8,086 nt of DNA from Defluviitaleaceae bacterium (GTDB lineage: Bacteria > Bacillota > Clostridia > Lachnospirales > WQUN01). The position numbers and the translations under genes are program-made. Positions 6,456 through 8,086 of the stretch are shown piece after piece. The notes beneath the pieces were generated by a model. The model was not told the DNA's origin and did not search any database. It saw only the letters and a list, made by a program, of their open reading frames with translations. The stretch spans positions 1 through 8,086 of the forward strand of contig WRKK01000257.1 of the NCBI GenBank assembly GCA_009782245.1, written 5' to 3'. Within the stretch, counting starts at the first letter, position 1; each line of letters begins with the position of its first letter.

Positions 6456-6498
6456 CTGTGGCGGCGGACGTTGGCAAGGTTAGGTTGTAAGGTAGGTT

Positions 6499-6531
6499 GC
6501 AGGTTGGGTGTGAATTTTACGCCCAGCCTGC
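6499..6531 (+). terminator. Strong RNA hairpin after peptide B
   Basis: A 13-bp stem (6499-6511 with 6519-6531) closes a 7-base loop with two T-G wobbles. The wobbles pair in the + strand transcript but would be A-C mismatches in an antisense RNA, which suggests selection on the + strand RNA. No T tract follows, so it may stabilise the A-B mRNA end or attenuate read-through into peptide C rather than act as a classic terminator. Just upstream (6477-6508) are several short GGTTG direct repeats. Confidence 0.6.
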
Positions 6532-6621
6532 ATAAAGTGGCTGTTTTCGTGTGTGTTTGGCACTTCGGCAACATGGCTGTCTCAAAATGTTATATGCGAA
6601 GACTAGAAAAGAGGGAAAATT

Positions 6622-6771
6622 ATGGATTTTGAAATTATCAATATCGACGGAGACAAAGAGAAAAATACGCCAATAGACATAGATTGCTCCTGCAATATGG
6701 TCTGTGCCTGTAATGTGGATTGTTCATGTTCGGGACTGTCTTCGGAAGTTGATTTACTGGAGCGAGATTAG
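6622..6771 (+). CDS. Cys-rich small peptide C with tandem [ND]xxCxC hexads
   Basis: 49 residues, easily missed because of its length. ATG at 6622 follows GAGGG (6611-6615). The N-terminus MDFEIINI matches peptides A and B (M-[ND]-F-E-[IV]), supporting the start and a common partner. Residues 19-36 are three tandem six-residue units, DIDCSC, NMVCAC and NVDCSC, giving six cysteines in CxC pairs. An acidic tail follows (SSEVDLLERD). CxC pairs could bind metal or Fe-S clusters, or be thioether-crosslinked by a radical SAM maturase as in ranthipeptides; neither can be decided here. A weak extended -10 (TGTTATATG, 6588-6596) could give it its own transcript, otherwise it depends on read-through from peptide B. 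A strong hairpin follows the stop at 6780. Confidence 0.7.
   Translation: MDFEIINIDGDKEKNTPIDIDCSCNMVCACNVDCSCSGLSSEVDLLERD
6676..6729 (+). repeat. Three 18-base units encoding [ND]xxCxC hexads
   Basis: The units are 6676-6693, 6694-6711 and 6712-6729. Each encodes Asp/Asn-x-x-Cys-x-Cys. The DNA units differ at several synonymous positions while the Cys and Asn/Asp positions stay fixed. This argues for selection on the peptide pattern and not for very recent duplication. Confidence 0.75.
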
Positions 6772-6779
6772 GCAGAAAT

Positions 6780-6817
6780 GCGGAGTGGGCGTTATTTTTC
6801 GTTCGCTCTGCGGCTTT
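6780..6817 (+). terminator. Terminator-like hairpin after peptide C
   Basis: A 12-bp stem (6780-6791 with 6800-6811) encloses an 8-base T-rich loop. Four pairs are G-U or U-G wobbles that pair only in the + strand RNA. GGCTTTTCCC follows. It begins 9 bases after the peptide C stop, so it is the likely end of the peptide operon. Confidence 0.65.
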
Positions 6818-6875
6818 TCCCCAATCGACCGCCACGGGACTGCTAGGGGGGTGTTGTGAAAAATTTCGAAAAATC

Positions 6876-6904
6876 TTGACGAAGTGGCGTTTTTGTGTTA
6901 CGAT
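6876..6904 (+). promoter_or_regulatory. Promoter of the duplicated coiled-coil genes
   Basis: TTGACG (6876-6881), a 17-base spacer and TACGAT (6899-6904), preceded by TG to give the extended -10 TGTTACGAT (6896-6904). The equivalent region before the second copy (7338-7360) lacks exactly nine bases that include this -10. Confidence 0.7.
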
Positions 6905-6938
6905 TTTAGCATAAAGTAAGCGAAACGGAGTGATATGC

Positions 6939-7328
6939 TTGAAATATACTAGAACACAGCGAAACACAGTTGAAATGGAGAACGCTATCAGCTTTCGGCA
7001 ATATGTCGAGGGCCTGGAAGAACGCTATCGTGAAGACCGTCAAGCATTTAAAGAAGAATTATACCGACTAGACAAACACAGAATCGCCGACAACGAAAAA
7101 GCAGAAAAAAGCCGCAAGGAAGATTTCGCTAAATTTCAAGAGGAAATCGCCACTTTCAAAATAGACCTGCACAAAACTTTCCGAAACAACATCTTTATAC
7201 CCCTTATAATAGCTTTGGTGGTCGTAATTGCAGGTTTGTTTCTTCCATTCGCCTTGTCAAATTGGCGTGATTTTATTGCACCACCGCAAACACAGCCAAC
7301 AACTGAAACAGTCGCAACCACCGAATGA
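6939..7328 (+). CDS. Coiled-coil single-span membrane protein, copy 1
   Basis: 129 residues, no family recognised. The TTG at 6939 is taken as start because it aligns with the ATG of copy 2 at the same 8-base distance from the CGGAG ribosome binding site; an in-frame GTG at 6930 overlaps that site. Residues about 10-80 are charged and helical, rich in Glu, Lys, Arg and Gln with heptad-like spacing, and probably form a coiled coil. Residues 86-106 are one hydrophobic membrane segment, followed by a short Thr/Pro tail (PPQTQPTTETVATTE) that is most likely outside the cell. There is no signal peptide. The protein is nearly identical to copy 2. The gene follows the Cys-rich peptide genes on the same strand but has its own promoter, so a functional link to the peptides (for example immunity or anchoring) is only a guess. 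Confidence 0.75.
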   Translation: MKYTRTQRNTVEMENAISFRQYVEGLEERYREDRQAFKEELYRLDKHRIADNEKAEKSRKEDFAKFQEEIATFKIDLHKTFRNNIFIPLIIALVVVIAGLFLPFALSNWRDFIAPPQTQPTTETVATTE

Positions 7329-7391
7329 AATTAATCTTTGAGAAAGTAGCATTTTTGTTTAGCATAAAACAAACGAAACGGAGCGATATAA

Positions 7392-7814
7392 ATGAAATAC
7401 ACGAGAATACAGCGAAATACGGTTGAAATGGAGAACTCTATCAGCTTTCGGCAGTATGTCGAGGGTTTGGAAGAACGCTACCGAGAAGACCGTCAAGCAT
7501 TTAAAGAAGAATTACAACGATCGGACGAACGTAGGGCTGCCGATAACGAAAAAGCAGAAAAACGCAGAATCGCCGACAACGAAAAAGCAGAAAAAAGTCG
7601 CAAGGAAGATTTCGCTAAATTTCAAGAGGAAATCGCCACTTTCAAAATAGACCTGAACAAAACTTTCCGAAACAACATCTTTATACCCCTTATAATAGCT
7701 TTGGTGGTCGTAATTGCAGGTCTGTTTCTTCCAATCGCCTTGTCAAATTGGCGTGATTTTATCGCACCACCGCAAACACAGCCAACAACTGAAACAGTCG
7801 CAACAACCGAATAA
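7392..7814 (+). CDS. Coiled-coil single-span membrane protein, copy 2
   Basis: 140 residues. ATG at 7392 follows GAAACGGAG (7375-7383). The order of parts matches copy 1: charged coiled-coil N-terminal region, membrane segment (about 97-117) and Thr/Pro-rich tail. It differs by a few substitutions in the first 50 residues and by an extra 11-residue unit: RRAADNEKAEK (47-57) followed by RRIADNEKAEK (58-68). The membrane segment and tail are almost unchanged. The 63-base gap to copy 1 has no terminator, and its upstream sequence lacks the -10 found before copy 1, so it probably relies on the copy 1 promoter. Function is unknown. The changes in the coiled coil suggest diversification of a partner-binding region. 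Confidence 0.75.
   Translation: MKYTRIQRNTVEMENSISFRQYVEGLEERYREDRQAFKEELQRSDERRAADNEKAEKRRIADNEKAEKSRKEDFAKFQEEIATFKIDLNKTFRNNIFIPLIIALVVVIAGLFLPIALSNWRDFIAPPQTQPTTETVATTE
7530..7595 (+). repeat. In-frame 33-base tandem repeat within copy 2
   Basis: The two units, 7530-7562 and 7563-7595, each encode RR-x-ADNEKAEK. Copy 1 has a single equivalent unit. The insertion of 11 residues is three heptad turns of helix minus ten residues, so the coiled-coil register shifts. Confidence 0.8.
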
Positions 7815-7820
7815 TCTTCA

Positions 7821-7844
7821 ACCCCCCTATCTTTGAGGGTTTTT
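7821..7844 (+). terminator. Probable terminator after coiled-coil copy 2
   Basis: CCCT (7825-7828) and AGGG (7836-7839), with slippage possible into the run of six C, form a short stem with a 7-base loop. TTTTT (7840-7844) follows. It lies 7 bases after the stop codon and separates convergent genes. Confidence 0.5.
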
Positions 7845-7916
7845 GTGAGATATGTAGAAATTTCATTACAAAACACAATTAAATTTGTCAAAATTCAACA
7901 AACCAAAACCCCTACT

Positions 7917-8086
7917 TCAACTCATGTGCAAACGCACCGCCCATTTTGGAAAAGTCCCGCCTTCTAGCCTTGCGAAATTCCAAAAAACACTACCGTATGG
8001 CGTGTCCTTACTTATTGCATCAAAATCAAAGGTAAACTTGAAGTAACTCAACAAATCCAGCCCAAGCAAAAAACTCAAATCCACAC
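7917..8086 (-). CDS. C-terminus of a retropepsin-like aspartyl protease (partial)
   Basis: Only the last 55 residues are in the window; the gene continues past the right edge and stops at 7917-7919 (TGA on the minus strand). The segment begins VDLSFLLGLDLLSYFKFTFDF. This resembles the strand-turn LLG-x-D-x-L-x-x-F-x-F-x-x-D-F near the C-terminus of retropepsin-like (gag-polyprotein-type) aspartyl proteases found in many bacteria. The remaining residues (WNFARLEGG, PKWAVRLHMS) are not diagnostic. The catalytic DTG would lie outside the window, so the assignment rests on one motif. The gene is convergent with the coiled-coil genes. Confidence 0.5.
   Translation of the reverse strand, partial: VDLSFLLGLDLLSYFKFTFDFDAISKDTPYGSVFWNFARLEGGTFPKWAVRLHMS

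Larger units (their letters stand above)
6876..7814 (+). repeat. Tandem duplication of about 450-480 bases (promoter region plus gene)
   Basis: The sequence from the -35 region through the stop codon occurs twice: 6876-7328 and 7338-7814. The gene parts are offset by 453 bases before the 33-base repeat insertion and by 486 after it. The upstream homologous segments differ by substitutions and a nine-base deletion in copy 2. High identity through the 3' half points to a fairly recent duplication or ongoing gene conversion. Confidence 0.85.

Noticed and set aside
7850..7864. 15 bases identical to the operator/leader region at 220-234 (ATATGTAGAAATTTC)
   Set aside because: Only half of the palindrome is present and no promoter is attached; AT-rich chance similarity is the simpler explanation.
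7868..7893. Minus-strand TTGACA with a 17-base spacer, possible promoter towards the coiled-coil genes
   Set aside because: The matching -10 would be TAATGA, a poor match, and there is no minus-strand gene downstream, only antisense of copy 2.

Overview
The window looks like chromosomal DNA from a Bacillota/Clostridia-type bacterium. It has sigma-A promoters with near-consensus TTGACA-17-TATAAT elements, strong Shine-Dalgarno sites, a CotH-family protein, a PepSY protein and a clostridial-style protein mannosyltransferase. This assignment is inference; there is no rRNA or marker gene to test it.

Left part (about 1-3350), cell-surface genes. A CotH-like secreted kinase gene and a radical SAM gene overlap by ATGA and form an operon. 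A membrane-anchored PepSY protein with a Pro-rich and Gly/Trp/Ser-rich tail follows under its own promoter. Both promoters carry a pair of CTACAnnTGTAG palindromes, the operator type known for BlaI/MecI/CopY repressors, so the two transcription units probably belong to one regulon. The repressor is not in the window.

Middle (about 3400-5890). A 609-residue PMT-type (GT39-like) multi-membrane-span glycosyltransferase carries a discoidin-like segment between its first membrane segments and the catalytic DE motif. Downstream lies about 570 bases without an intact gene. On the minus strand this stretch reads like decayed coding sequence, with one stretch broken by two homopolymer frameshifts.

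Right part (about 5890-7815), accessory peptides. A strong promoter drives two paralogous small Cys-rich peptides (73 and 78 residues). A third peptide (49 residues) follows after a large RNA hairpin. All three start M-[ND]-F-E-[IV] and carry repeated [ND]-x-x-C motifs; the third consists largely of three tandem [ND]xxCxC hexads. They look like precursors of a modified or metal/disulfide-bonded peptide family that I cannot name, and no obvious dedicated maturase lies next to them. Next come two tandemly duplicated coiled-coil single-span membrane proteins. The second copy has gained an 11-residue repeat and lost the duplicated -10 element. The right edge holds the C-terminus of a minus-strand protein that resembles a retropepsin-like aspartyl protease.

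Base composition shifts strongly across the window: the + strand is C-rich in the cotH-like gene and G/T-rich in the mannosyltransferase gene.
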